This document shows, piece by piece, positions 56,510 through 64,000 of a DNA stretch of 64,000 nt. The position numbers and the translations under genes are program-made. Every line of letters starts with the position of its first letter. The stretch's first letter is position 1. The notes beneath the pieces are model-generated. The model was not told where the DNA came from and did not search any database. It worked only from the letters and a program-made list of their open reading frames with translations. Source of the DNA: CAZGSN01 sp964371655 (GTDB lineage: Bacteria; Desulfobacterota; Binatia; HRBIN30); assembly GCA_964371655.1 (NCBI GenBank), contig CAYJOD010000013.1, forward strand, positions 55,016-119,015. Reading direction: 5' to 3'.

Positions 56510-57292
56510 ATGATCTTCGGAGGTTGCGACGTTGGTTCTACGACTGGCAAGGCTGTTGTCATCAGTGACGCCAAAATCCTTGCCCACTTCATCACCCCAT
56601 CCACCACCAAACCCGAGGAAACGGCGCGCGCGGCTATGGAGGAGGCGGTCAGAATGGCCGGGCTCTCGTCGGTCTCCGAACTCGGCTACGTCGTCGGTAC
56701 CGGATATGGGCGGACCAAGGTGCCCTTCGCAAACGAGAACATTTCGGAGATCACCTGCCATGCGCGTGGTGCTCATTGGATGAATCCCGCCGTTCGGACT
56801 GTGGTCGATATCGGTGGACAGGACTGTAAGGTCATCTCTCTCGACGCAAAGGGCAAGGTTCTCGAATTCGCTATGAACGACCGCTGCGCCGCCGGAACCG
56901 GTCGCTTCTTCGAAGCGATGGCCCGCGTTCTCGGCTGTGGCCTAGAGGGAATCTCTTCTTTGGAAAATCAGGGGGCGTCGGCGGCGACGATCAGTAGCCA
57001 GTGCAGCGTCTTCGCCGAGTCCGAGGTGATCACGCTCATTAATGATGGCGTGGATTTGGCGAACATCATCGCCGGCATCAATAATTCGGTGGCGAACCGC
57101 CTATACTCGATGGTCCGGCGCATCGGCCTGTCCCAGGAGTTGGTGCTCACCGGCGGGTGCTCCAAGAATGCGGGCCTAGCCAAGGCGCTGGAGAAGCGCC
57201 TCGGCGTCAACGTGAGCACCTTGCCGCAAGATCCACAGATCGCGGGCGCGGTGGGGGCGGCGCTGATCGCCAGCGAGAAGCTGAGCAGCTAG
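56510..57292 (+). CDS. 2-Hydroxyacyl-CoA dehydratase activator (HgdC/BcrA-BadF-type ATPase)
   Basis: 260 residues, the length of HgdC-type activators. ASKHA fold: GGCDVGSTTGKAVVI, DIGGQDCKVISLD and LTGGCSKNAG. The bridging [4Fe-4S] cysteines are Cys126 (NDRCAAGTGRF) and Cys165 (SSQCSVFAESEV), matching HgdC spacing. The homodimer hydrolyses ATP to drive one electron to low potential into the dehydratase/reductase subunits. It is first in a compact plus-strand cluster. The operator-like repeat lies 42 bp upstream. Confidence 0.92.
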   Translation: MIFGGCDVGSTTGKAVVISDAKILAHFITPSTTKPEETARAAMEEAVRMAGLSSVSELGYVVGTGYGRTKVPFANENISEITCHARGAHWMNPAVRTVVDIGGQDCKVISLDAKGKVLEFAMNDRCAAGTGRFFEAMARVLGCGLEGISSLENQGASAATISSQCSVFAESEVITLINDGVDLANIIAGINNSVANRLYSMVRRIGLSQELVLTGGCSKNAGLAKALEKRLGVNVSTLPQDPQIAGAVGAALIASEKLSS

Positions 57293-57389
57293 CCGTCGGT
57301 GCAAGTGCGGAGGCGACGACACAATACACAGCAGCGAACCAATCGCGGGCGCAGCGCCGCGATTGGTGCTCGGTGGAGGGAATAGACCA

Positions 57390-58535
57390 GTGGGAACTGA
57401 GGTCAAACCAAAGGCGTTCGCGGAGCTCGAAGCAGCAGCCGCGGCGATCATGAACCCGGCCATTGCGGAGTGGAAGGCGTCTGGCGGCAAGGTCGTCGGC
57501 CATTTCTGCTCCCATGTCCCGGTAGAGGTGATGGAGGCGGCGGGGCTCATGCCCTTCCGCATGCGCGGCACCGGTAGCGACGGGACAGAGCTCTCGGACG
57601 CATGCTTCTCGAGCATCAATTGCAGCTTCCCGCGGCATACCTTCAACCAGGCACTGCGCGGCGAGTACGATTTTCTCGACGGGCTGATCTGTATCAGCAG
57701 CTGCGACCACGTCCGCCGTGTCTACGACAACTGGAAGCAGCACCTCAAGACCCCATTCCTGACCATCATGAGCCTACCGAAGAAGATCGGCGAGCCGCAG
57801 GTCGACTGGTATTACGAGGAGATCAATATTCTGCGCGAGGGGCTCGGCAAGCACTTTGGTGTCGAGATCACTGACGATCGCCTGCGCGAGGCGACCAAGC
57901 TCGTCAACGCGACGCGACGCCTGCAGCGTCAACTCTACGAGCTGCGCAAGCGCGAGCGGCCGCCGATCTCCGGTGCGGAGACCCTCGCGGTGATGGTTGC
58001 GGGCAGCTCGATGCCGCGTGAGCGTTACAATGAACTGCTACGCAGCCTCCTGGCCGACCTGGAGAACCGCGAAGGGAAGTCCGGCCACCGCGCCCGTTTG
58101 ATGATCGTCGGCAGCGAGCTCGATGATCCCGAGTATGTGCAGATCATCGAAGACCAAGGCGGGCTCGTGGTCACCGATTCGATCTGCTTCGGCACGCGCA
58201 CGATGTGGGTCGACGTCAACGAAACCGAGTCGGATCCGGTTCGCGCCCTGGCACGCTACTACATTCAAGAGCGTCCGTCGTGCCCGCGCATGAATGGTGC
58301 GCAGCCGGCACGCGCCCAGTTCCTGCAAGACATGGTGAAGGACTTCTCGGTCGACGGCGTCATCGGCGAGCGCATGCTGTTTTGCGATTTCTGGTGCGCC
58401 GAGCACTACATGAACAAGACCGATCTCAAGGAGGCCGGTATCCCGTTCATTCAGATCGATCGGGAGTACATCTTGAGTGGCAAGGGACAACTTCAGACGA
58501 GGATCCAAGCCTTCCTCGAAACGATGGGCAGGTAG
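57390..58535 (+). CDS. 2-Hydroxyacyl-CoA dehydratase/benzoyl-CoA reductase family subunit 1
   Basis: 381 residues from a GTG at 57390 (ribosome site gaggga). The HgdB/BcrB-BcrC family is seen in GHFCSHVPVEVMEAAGLMPFRM, SDACFSSINCSFPRHTF and the C-terminal FCDFWCAEHYMNKTDLKEAGIPFIQIDREY (shown in part). Cys40, Cys72, Cys78, Cys101 and Cys105 are candidate iron-sulfur ligands. It pairs with the next gene. The reaction catalysed (dehydration, double-bond or ring reduction) cannot be told from the sequence. Confidence 0.9.
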   Translation: MGTEVKPKAFAELEAAAAAIMNPAIAEWKASGGKVVGHFCSHVPVEVMEAAGLMPFRMRGTGSDGTELSDACFSSINCSFPRHTFNQALRGEYDFLDGLICISSCDHVRRVYDNWKQHLKTPFLTIMSLPKKIGEPQVDWYYEEINILREGLGKHFGVEITDDRLREATKLVNATRRLQRQLYELRKRERPPISGAETLAVMVAGSSMPRERYNELLRSLLADLENREGKSGHRARLMIVGSELDDPEYVQIIEDQGGLVVTDSICFGTRTMWVDVNETESDPVRALARYYIQERPSCPRMNGAQPARAQFLQDMVKDFSVDGVIGERMLFCDFWCAEHYMNKTDLKEAGIPFIQIDREYILSGKGQLQTRIQAFLETMGR

Positions 58536-58538
58536 AAC

Positions 58539-59891
58539 ATGGAAGCTATAGCCAACGACATCGTCAGCACCGCAAACGATCTGACCACCCTGCAACGCAA
58601 AGAGAAGGCATTGGCGCGCTATAAGATGGAGCGCGACTGGTTCGCGTTTCTGCTCGAGGCGGCGGAAATGATGGACACTCCGGAGGGCAAGCTCCAGGTC
58701 AAGCTGCTCAACATTCTCCTCGACTCGAAGGAGAAGGTCGTCAACTCGGTCATGAACGACACCCCCTTTGTCGCCGCCTATTACTGCACGGCGCCGGAGA
58801 TCCTCAACGCGATGGACCTACCCTGGTTCATGATCATGGAGACGCCGTTCCTGGCGGCCTCGGCGCCCTACCTTCTCGATGATCTGCGCGGTGCCGAGGA
58901 AATCGGACTCGGAACCGATCTGTGCAGCGCCATTCGACTACCCATGTACTACATTGAATCGGGGCTCATGCCGGTGCCGTCGGCGGTCGTCGGCCTCCTC
59001 TCGCCCTGCGATGGAACGACGATGCTGCAACAGGTCCTGCAGCACAACCAAGCCTGGAAGCACGTGCCGCTGTTCGCTCCCGATCCACCCTACACCTCGG
59101 ACGAACGCGCCATCCGCTACTTCGCCAACGAGCTGCGCACGATGGTGTCGTTTCTCGAAGAGCACACCGGCCACAAGATGGACATGGATCGCCTGCGTGA
59201 GGTTTGCGAGGAATCGAATCGCACCTACAAGCTCTGGCAAGAGTACAACGAGCTGCGCCGCGCCGTCCCCTGTCCGCACGGCTGGGAGATCGGCGGCGCC
59301 CAGGCCTTTGCCATCAGCCAGTGCTTCGTCGCCGGCGACCCGCGCTGCACCGAGTGGTTCGAACAGCTCGTCGAATGTGGCGAGCTCAAGGTCAAGGCCG
59401 GCAAGGGTGCCAACGAGTACTGCCCGGAGAAGATCCGCCTGCTGTGGTTCGACATCATGCCCTATGGGTGGATCTTTGAATTCATGCCCTGGCTGGAGCA
59501 GGAATGGGGCGCAATCCTGGTGATGGATATGTTCAGCAACTTCCCCTACACCCTGATCGATACCTCCAGCACCGAATCGATTTTCCACGACCTGGCCAAG
59601 CGCAACCTGATGGATGTGCCGATGATCCGCCAGGCCAGGGGAACGGCCGAGAATTTCTCCGCCGACATCTCTCGCATGGTGAAGGACTACAAAATCGACG
59701 TCGTCATCTGGCCGGGCCATATGGGGCACAAGGACGGCGCTGCCACCGCCGGCATCATGCGCGAAACCTGCCGCGCTCTCGGGGTGCCCTTCCTGCACAT
59801 CGGACTCGATCTGTTCGACAAACGCTATACCTCGGTCGAAGAGATCAAGGACAAGGTCTCGGGGTTCTTTCGCGGCATGGGGCTCGGTTAG
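58539..59891 (+). CDS. 2-Hydroxyacyl-CoA dehydratase/benzoyl-CoA reductase family subunit 2
   Basis: 450 residues, start 3 bp after the preceding stop. The fold shows in KEKVVNSVMNDTPFVAAYYCTAPEILNAMDLPW (shown in part), GLMPVPSAVVGLLSPCDGT, SQCFVAGDPRCTEWF and the late DVVIWPGHMGHKDGAATAG. Cys83, Cys129 and Cys157 are among the candidate ligands. It is longer than subunit 1, as in HgdA/HgdB pairs. It presumably forms the catalytic heterodimer reduced by the ATP-driven activator. A 214 bp gap follows, with no gene seen in it. Confidence 0.88.
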   Translation: MEAIANDIVSTANDLTTLQRKEKALARYKMERDWFAFLLEAAEMMDTPEGKLQVKLLNILLDSKEKVVNSVMNDTPFVAAYYCTAPEILNAMDLPWFMIMETPFLAASAPYLLDDLRGAEEIGLGTDLCSAIRLPMYYIESGLMPVPSAVVGLLSPCDGTTMLQQVLQHNQAWKHVPLFAPDPPYTSDERAIRYFANELRTMVSFLEEHTGHKMDMDRLREVCEESNRTYKLWQEYNELRRAVPCPHGWEIGGAQAFAISQCFVAGDPRCTEWFEQLVECGELKVKAGKGANEYCPEKIRLLWFDIMPYGWIFEFMPWLEQEWGAILVMDMFSNFPYTLIDTSSTESIFHDLAKRNLMDVPMIRQARGTAENFSADISRMVKDYKIDVVIWPGHMGHKDGAATAGIMRETCRALGVPFLHIGLDLFDKRYTSVEEIKDKVSGFFRGMGLG

Positions 59892-60105
59892 CCGGCTGCG
59901 TCGAATCGGTCGCACCTTTGTTGGATTCTTCGCTGAACGATACGATGCCGCGGTTTCTGGACGGCCATTCGCGCTTCCTTCGCGGACTCGCGCATCGCGC
60001 TCGTAGGCCGGAGGCGGGGCGGGAGGTCCGACCTACAGTCTGCGGTCTACAGCCTCTAGCCTCCGCGGCCCCTTTGGTTGCGGATCTCGGGCCGCGCTAG
60101 GTTCT

Positions 60106-60894
60106 ATGGCGGTCTTCGACACACACGTTAGAGAAGTGGGGCGCTATATCGCGTCCACCGTCGAGGAGGGGAGGGCGCTCCGCCGGTTTACCGCCCCGTC
60201 TTCGCCGCTAGAGCTCGGACGCGGCCTGCCGATCCGTGTTGGACCCGGCGCCAACCCCGGCATCATCCTGCGCAGTGACACCTTCGTCGAGCTCGGCAGC
60301 CCGGAGGCGGGTTCCTGCGCGCTGGTGTTGTGGACCGATGCTCCATCGTTGCTCGCGGACGGCAGAATCACTCTCATCGGCCCCGACATCCCGGAGGCGC
60401 CGAATGCCAGCCTGCCGTTCGGTCAGATCGTGATGGTCGGCGGCACGGGTCTCGGCGCCGAAGAGCATCTGTCCCTCGGCCAGGCCCAGGTCGTTGCCGA
60501 TCAAATCGAAGGCTACATGGTTCGCAGCGCGTCCAACAACCTCTGGAGCCGCGTCAGCAAAGAGGTGGCGGCTCGGGGATTCTGCTTTGAAACCCTGGGG
60601 CGGGCGTTGATGATGCTCTTCAAGTCGAGCCTCGCCAAGATCGAAGCGATGGAAGTCGTGTTCGTGACCTCCGCCAAGGCCGACGTGCTGCGATTGAATG
60701 AGATCGCCGCACCGGTGCGCGAGATCGAGCGCGAGATGGTCAAGGAACACTGGAAAGCGCGCGGCTACGATCTCGACTGCGACCTCCATTGCGGCTCGTG
60801 TAACGACAAGTCGGTGTGTGACGATATTCAGAAGATGCTGGCCGCGCGCCTGCGCAAGGAGAAGCAGGGCGCGCTAGGGGAACAGGCTCGCTAG
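60106..60894 (+). CDS. Acetyl-CoA synthase A2-domain-like protein with four-cysteine tail
   Basis: 262 residues. The middle resembles the A2 domain of ACS/CdhC: TFVELGSPEAGSCALVLWTD, DGRITLIGPDI, LPFGQIVMVGG, and NNLWSRVSKEVAARGFCFETLG. These can be laid beside the ACS segments VEMGGNRT, DGKIEVIGPDI, LPLGILVDIYG and INWLRVSKDAVAKGFRF. The protein then ends in CDLHCGSCNDKSVC (Cys225, 229, 232, 238) instead of the full A3 domain, and lacks the Cys-Gly-Cys of the nickel site. NCBI-type annotation calls such proteins carbon monoxide dehydrogenase beta subunit family. Its place between the dehydratase-like subunits and the nickel chaperones suggests a metal-binding partner of that system. Function unknown. 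Confidence 0.78.
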   Translation: MAVFDTHVREVGRYIASTVEEGRALRRFTAPSSPLELGRGLPIRVGPGANPGIILRSDTFVELGSPEAGSCALVLWTDAPSLLADGRITLIGPDIPEAPNASLPFGQIVMVGGTGLGAEEHLSLGQAQVVADQIEGYMVRSASNNLWSRVSKEVAARGFCFETLGRALMMLFKSSLAKIEAMEVVFVTSAKADVLRLNEIAAPVREIEREMVKEHWKARGYDLDCDLHCGSCNDKSVCDDIQKMLAARLRKEKQGALGEQAR

Positions 60895-60945
60895 TATGTC
60901 GGAGTGCCCACGGGCGTATTCCCTCCTGCCTGGAGGTCGGTGTCG

Positions 60946-61734
60946 ATGTCGGGATTGAAAAGCAACGGAACCAGATTGGTGAGCGTCTGTGGCAAGGGCG
61001 GCACCGGTAAAACCGCTCTCACGGCCATGATGACGCGCGCCCTGCTCGACAGCGGCCGCGCCGGCAAGCTGCTCGTCATCGATGCCGATCCAGCCCTGGG
61101 TCAACTCAGCGCCCTGGGGGCGCGGGTCACGCGCACGATGGGGCAGATTCGTGAGGACATCATCCGCACGGCTCGCCGCGGCAACAAAGACGAGAAAGCC
61201 GAGATCGCGGAGAAGGTCGACTATATGGTCTTCGAGGCCTTGAGCGAGCTCGACGGCTTCGCCCTACTGGCGATGGGGCGGACCGAATCGCTCGGCTGCT
61301 TCTGTCCGGTGAACTCGTTGTTGCGCAAGGCCATCGAAACCCTGTCGAAGAGCTTCGATACCATCTTGGTCGACGGCGAAGCCGGCCTCGAGCAGATCAA
61401 CCGCCAGGTCACTCAGCGCCTGGACACGTTGATGATCGTCAGCGACCCGACGTCGCGCGCCTTGGAGACCGCCGCGGTGATCAAGGACATGGTCGAACGC
61501 GAGAAGATTATCGACTGCGGCAAGATGGGGATTGTCTTCAATCGCGTCGCCGGCAATGAAGACCTGCTGCAGCGATCCGCCGATAAGATCGGCCTGAACG
61601 TCTTCGGATGGATTCCGCAAGATGCAACGGTCTCCGCCTACGATTTGGCCGGTACCCCGATCATGGATCTGCCGGCGGACTCCGCCGGCTTGCAGGCGGT
61701 ACGCCGCATCATCGAGACCTGTGTGCTGGCGTGA
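60946..61734 (+). CDS. cooC: CooC-like nickel-insertion ATPase (MinD/Mrp superfamily)
   Basis: 262 residues from the ATG at 60946. Deviant Walker A GKGGTGKT (16-23), DADPALGQLSALG, and the metal-binding Cys118-x-Cys120 in LGCFCPVN, the CooC signature. VIVDGEAGLEQ-type region is seen as ILVDGEAGLEQINRQ. CooC dimers bind Ni and load it into CO dehydrogenase in an ATP-dependent step. No CODH gene is in this window, so the client is unclear. It follows the ACS-like gene by about 50 bp and precedes the HypB-like gene by 15 bp. Confidence 0.88.
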   Translation: MSGLKSNGTRLVSVCGKGGTGKTALTAMMTRALLDSGRAGKLLVIDADPALGQLSALGARVTRTMGQIREDIIRTARRGNKDEKAEIAEKVDYMVFEALSELDGFALLAMGRTESLGCFCPVNSLLRKAIETLSKSFDTILVDGEAGLEQINRQVTQRLDTLMIVSDPTSRALETAAVIKDMVEREKIIDCGKMGIVFNRVAGNEDLLQRSADKIGLNVFGWIPQDATVSAYDLAGTPIMDLPADSAGLQAVRRIIETCVLA

Positions 61735-61749
61735 GAAGGGAGGTGTCGC

Positions 61750-62496
61750 ATGTGTGAAGAGTGTGGCTGCGAACCTCTTGTCGTCGCGTCTGACCACGGC
61801 CAGGGTCATCTCGACCATCACCACGGCGCGGAGCATCACCACCATGATCACGGGGCCGACAACGCCCACCTGGCAGAACACAACCGCGAGCACCTGCGCG
61901 CCCACGGCGTGGTCGGCGTCAATCTCGTCGGCTCGCCGGGCTCCGGCAAAACCGCTCTCCTCGAAGCGACAGTTCGAGCCAGAGGGCATCATCGGTTCGG
62001 GGTGATCAACGCCGATCTCGCTACCGACCTCGACGCGCGGCGCCTGAACGCAGCCGGTGTCCCTGCGCTCGGCGTCGTCACCGGATCGGCGTGGCACCTC
62101 GACGCCACGCAGGTTCACCACGCGCTGCACGACTTCCGATTGCACGATCTCGATTACCTGTTTCTCGAAAATGTCGGCGATCTGATTGCGCCTGCCGTCC
62201 ACGACCTTGGTCAGTCGCTGAACATCGTCGTCCTGTCCGTCCCCGAGGGCGATGACAAACCACTGAAGTTCCCGGTCACGTTTCGCAAGGCCGACGTCGT
62301 CGTCCTGACCAAGATCGATCTCCTGCCGCATCTTCCGGAGATACGGGTCGAAGCCATCGAAGCGGCCTTGGCAAGGCTGATGCCGCGACCGCTGCTGATC
62401 CCGGTCTCCGCGCGCAGCGGCCAAGGGATGGAGCGCTGGGTCGCCTGGCTCGACGCGCAGCTTGCGCGAACAGTGCAGGAGGGGATCTCGACCTGA
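61750..62496 (+). CDS. hypB: HypB-like nickel-binding GTPase
   Basis: 248 residues. The N-terminus CEECGC matches the CxxCGC high-affinity nickel site of HypB, and a His-rich stretch (about 20-50) would store nickel. G domain: NLVGSPGSGKTALLEAT (Walker A), NADLATDLDARRL, FLENVGDLIAP with metal-binding residues, VLTKIDLL (G4) and SARSGQG. It delivers nickel to hydrogenases in most bacteria; here no hydrogenase or hypA is nearby. It is the last gene of the cluster, 15 bp from the CooC-like gene. Repeat R4 copy 2 overlaps its stop codon. Confidence 0.9.
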   Translation: MCEECGCEPLVVASDHGQGHLDHHHGAEHHHHDHGADNAHLAEHNREHLRAHGVVGVNLVGSPGSGKTALLEATVRARGHHRFGVINADLATDLDARRLNAAGVPALGVVTGSAWHLDATQVHHALHDFRLHDLDYLFLENVGDLIAPAVHDLGQSLNIVVLSVPEGDDKPLKFPVTFRKADVVVLTKIDLLPHLPEIRVEAIEAALARLMPRPLLIPVSARSGQGMERWVAWLDAQLARTVQEGIST

Positions 62497-62530
62497 GCCG
62501 AGACCGTTAGGGAGCGGTGATTCGTGGGGT
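62485..62530. repeat. Dispersed repeat R4, copy 2
   Basis: Shares atctcgacctgagccg, gaccgt, agggagcggtg and tcgtggg with 19896-19941. It runs from inside the last codons of the HypB-like gene past its stop. Confidence 0.6.
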
Positions 62531-62615
62531 GTCCGGCCCGACGAACGTTGGAGGCCATACCCTTTCGCTTTAGAGAAGTATCGACAACTCACCCTCTGGC
62601 CGGCAATTTGTGCCG

Positions 62616-63812
62616 ATGAGTTGTCGTGCAACGTCAGTCATCATCGCGTTGGGCTTTGCCTGTGTGCGTTCAGCATTGGGACAGCCCTTCGCCTATGTCA
62701 CCAACAAGCACTCCGACGACGTATCGGTGATCGACACGATGACGCACGCCGTCGTCGCTTCGGTCGGCGTAGGCAAGAATCCGTCGGATGTCGCCGTGAC
62801 TCCGAATGGGAAATTGGTGCTCATTGTGAACGGCAGTGGCAACAGTGTTTCGATGATTGACGCCCGCGACAATGTCGTCGTCGGGACGGTCCACGTCGGC
62901 GAGACTCCTCTCGGTATCGCGATCACGCGGGATGGTGGACATGCCTATGTCGCGAACACCGGTTCAGGGTCGGTATCGGTGATCGACGTTGATCACCGCT
63001 CTGTCGTTGCAACGATCGCGGTCGGGTCGAGTCCGGCGGGGGTCGCGGCGAGCCCGGATGGGAAGTTCGTGTACGTCGCCAACAGCTCCAGCTTGCAGGT
63101 TCCCGAACCTGGAAACGTTTCGATCATCGCGACGGCCACGAATAAAGTCGTCGACACGGTCGCGGTCGGAGACAGCCCGCTTGGCCTGGCGGTCACGCCG
63201 GATAGCCATTTTGTCTACGTGGCCAACAGTCACTCCCTCGATGTTCGCGGGGCGGGCAGTGTGTCGGTGATCGATACGGCGACTCGTCAGGTGGTCACCA
63301 CGGTTGCGGTCGACACCAACGCCATGGACGTAGTGGTGAGCCCCGACGGCGAATTTGCCTACGTTACCAGCTTCTACTCCAATACCGTGTTGGTCATCGA
63401 AACCAGCACCAACTCGATTGCGGATCGGATTCGTGTCGGCGTCGGACCGCTCGGGATTGCGATCACGCCGAGCGGAGACTTCGTGTATGTGGCCAACCGC
63501 CAGCCGTTCAATGTGACGATTCAAGGGACCGTGTCGGTGATCGACACGACGAAGCGCAGCGTCGTCGCCACCATCCCAACGGCCAACAACCCAACGTTTG
63601 TGGCAATCAGCCCAACCATTGAGCCGGCATGCGTGGGTGATTGCGATGGCGACGGCGTCGTATCCATCGACGAGCTGATCGATGTCTCGAACATCGCAGC
63701 GGGACAGGCGCATGCGGTGCCATGTGGGGACTTGGGTTCGAACGTCACCAGTGCCGAGCTGACGGCCGTGATCGCGAACGCGTTGGAGGGATGTCCACCT
63801 TCGGGCCAGTGA
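62616..63812 (+). CDS. Secreted YVTN beta-propeller protein with dockerin-like tail
   Basis: About 398 residues from the ATG at 62616 (GTG at 62610 possible). A signal peptide (SVIIALGFACVRSALGQ) is followed by about seven blades of the type FAYVTN..SDDVSVIDT.T..VV..V.VG..P.DVAVTPNG. The C-terminal module reads CVGDCDGDGVVSIDEL, then ends NALEGC; DCDGDGVVSIDEL forms an EF-hand-type calcium loop as in dockerins. It is similar in form to the tail of the matrixin-like protease at 587-2704. The protein is probably exported and surface-exposed; its ligand is unknown. Confidence 0.87.
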   Translation: MSCRATSVIIALGFACVRSALGQPFAYVTNKHSDDVSVIDTMTHAVVASVGVGKNPSDVAVTPNGKLVLIVNGSGNSVSMIDARDNVVVGTVHVGETPLGIAITRDGGHAYVANTGSGSVSVIDVDHRSVVATIAVGSSPAGVAASPDGKFVYVANSSSLQVPEPGNVSIIATATNKVVDTVAVGDSPLGLAVTPDSHFVYVANSHSLDVRGAGSVSVIDTATRQVVTTVAVDTNAMDVVVSPDGEFAYVTSFYSNTVLVIETSTNSIADRIRVGVGPLGIAITPSGDFVYVANRQPFNVTIQGTVSVIDTTKRSVVATIPTANNPTFVAISPTIEPACVGDCDGDGVVSIDELIDVSNIAAGQAHAVPCGDLGSNVTSAELTAVIANALEGCPPSGQ

Positions 63813-63976
63813 ACGTCCGCGCAATCGGCCACAGCAGTAGGCGGCGTCGGGGATCCCAAGATCTGCAAGCGTGGCTACAGCCGCGATCATCGCCCGCACT
63901 GTGGCCAATACGGCAGGTGGCGCGTTCGCCGTTTTGTCCGGGCTATGGGGCTTTGCACATAAATTCGTCGTGGGCG

Positions 63977-64000
63977 CTTTGGAGTGCGGGAGCTTGCTCC
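63977..64000. repeat. Left end of an R5-type repeat, cut by the window edge
   Basis: ctttggagtgcgggagc, identical in its first 16 bases to the left end of the element at 24422-24708. Only the first part is inside the window. Confidence 0.5.

Noticed and set aside
62964..63908. 314-codon minus-strand frame opposite the propeller gene
   Set aside because: Repetitive only because the blades repeat; the plus frame has signal peptide and blades.

Overview
The window looks like a 64 kb piece of a GC-rich Gram-negative chromosome of deltaproteobacterial grade. Candidatus Binatia/Binatota-like lineages are the best guess, but this is inferred from gene content only. The clues are: large secreted proteins built of cysteine-rich repeats; secreted proteins with a CxGDCDG dockerin-like tail; a DUF507 pair in front of groESL; a pyrophosphate-type phosphofructokinase; a steroid/acyl-CoA catabolic cluster; and many small palindromic dispersed repeats. 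I saw no rRNA, tRNA or CRISPR array.

Layout. 0.6-7.9 kb: secreted matrixin-like protease, nitrilase-family hydrolase, PhaR-type regulator, a degenerate 41-42 bp tandem array, two DUF507 genes, groES-groEL and a clear terminator. 7.9-13.2 kb: accessory region on the minus strand with a VapC-like toxin and its small partner, a zinc-ribbon protein and a membrane protein, separated by integron attC-like sites, then an IS91-type transposase next to a tyrosine recombinase. 13.6-34.5 kb: mostly housekeeping (UvrD/Rep helicase, TusA-like, IF-3, PurN, alpha/beta hydrolase, exonuclease III, ABC-F ATPase, LeuC-LeuD, PPi-PFK, phosphatidylserine synthase, an S1-domain protein, a response regulator and a soluble hybrid histidine kinase). 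34.9-43.2 kb: seven co-directional genes with the gene set of the mycobacterial igr steroid side-chain degradation operon (FATP-type CoA ligase, two acyl-CoA dehydrogenases, thiolase, ChsH2-like, ChsH1-like, Ltp2-like), followed at 45.7 kb by a steroid 5-alpha-reductase-like protein. 43.4-44.3 kb: a single gene cassette bracketed by two attC-like sites. 47.5-56.0 kb: a decayed hydrolase and two giant secreted cysteine-rich proteins. 56.5-62.5 kb: a compact plus-strand cluster. 62.6-63.8 kb: a secreted YVTN beta-propeller protein.

The most unusual system is the 56.5-62.5 kb cluster. A 2-hydroxyacyl-CoA-dehydratase-type ATP-driven activator and two dehydratase/reductase-like subunits are followed by a protein resembling only the middle (A2) domain of acetyl-CoA synthase with its own four-cysteine tail. 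Next come a CooC-like ATPase and a HypB-like nickel GTPase. No CO dehydrogenase or hydrogenase is present in the window. The same inverted repeat, CAAAC-N4-GTTTG, stands 42 bp before this cluster and about 150 bp before the CoA ligase that heads the steroid/acyl-CoA cluster. A single TetR/PsrA-type regulator may therefore control both, although no such regulator is encoded here.

The intergenic regions are rich in short inverted-repeat elements. Several occur in two or three copies, one sits in frame inside the CoA ligase gene, and one is cut by the right edge of the window.
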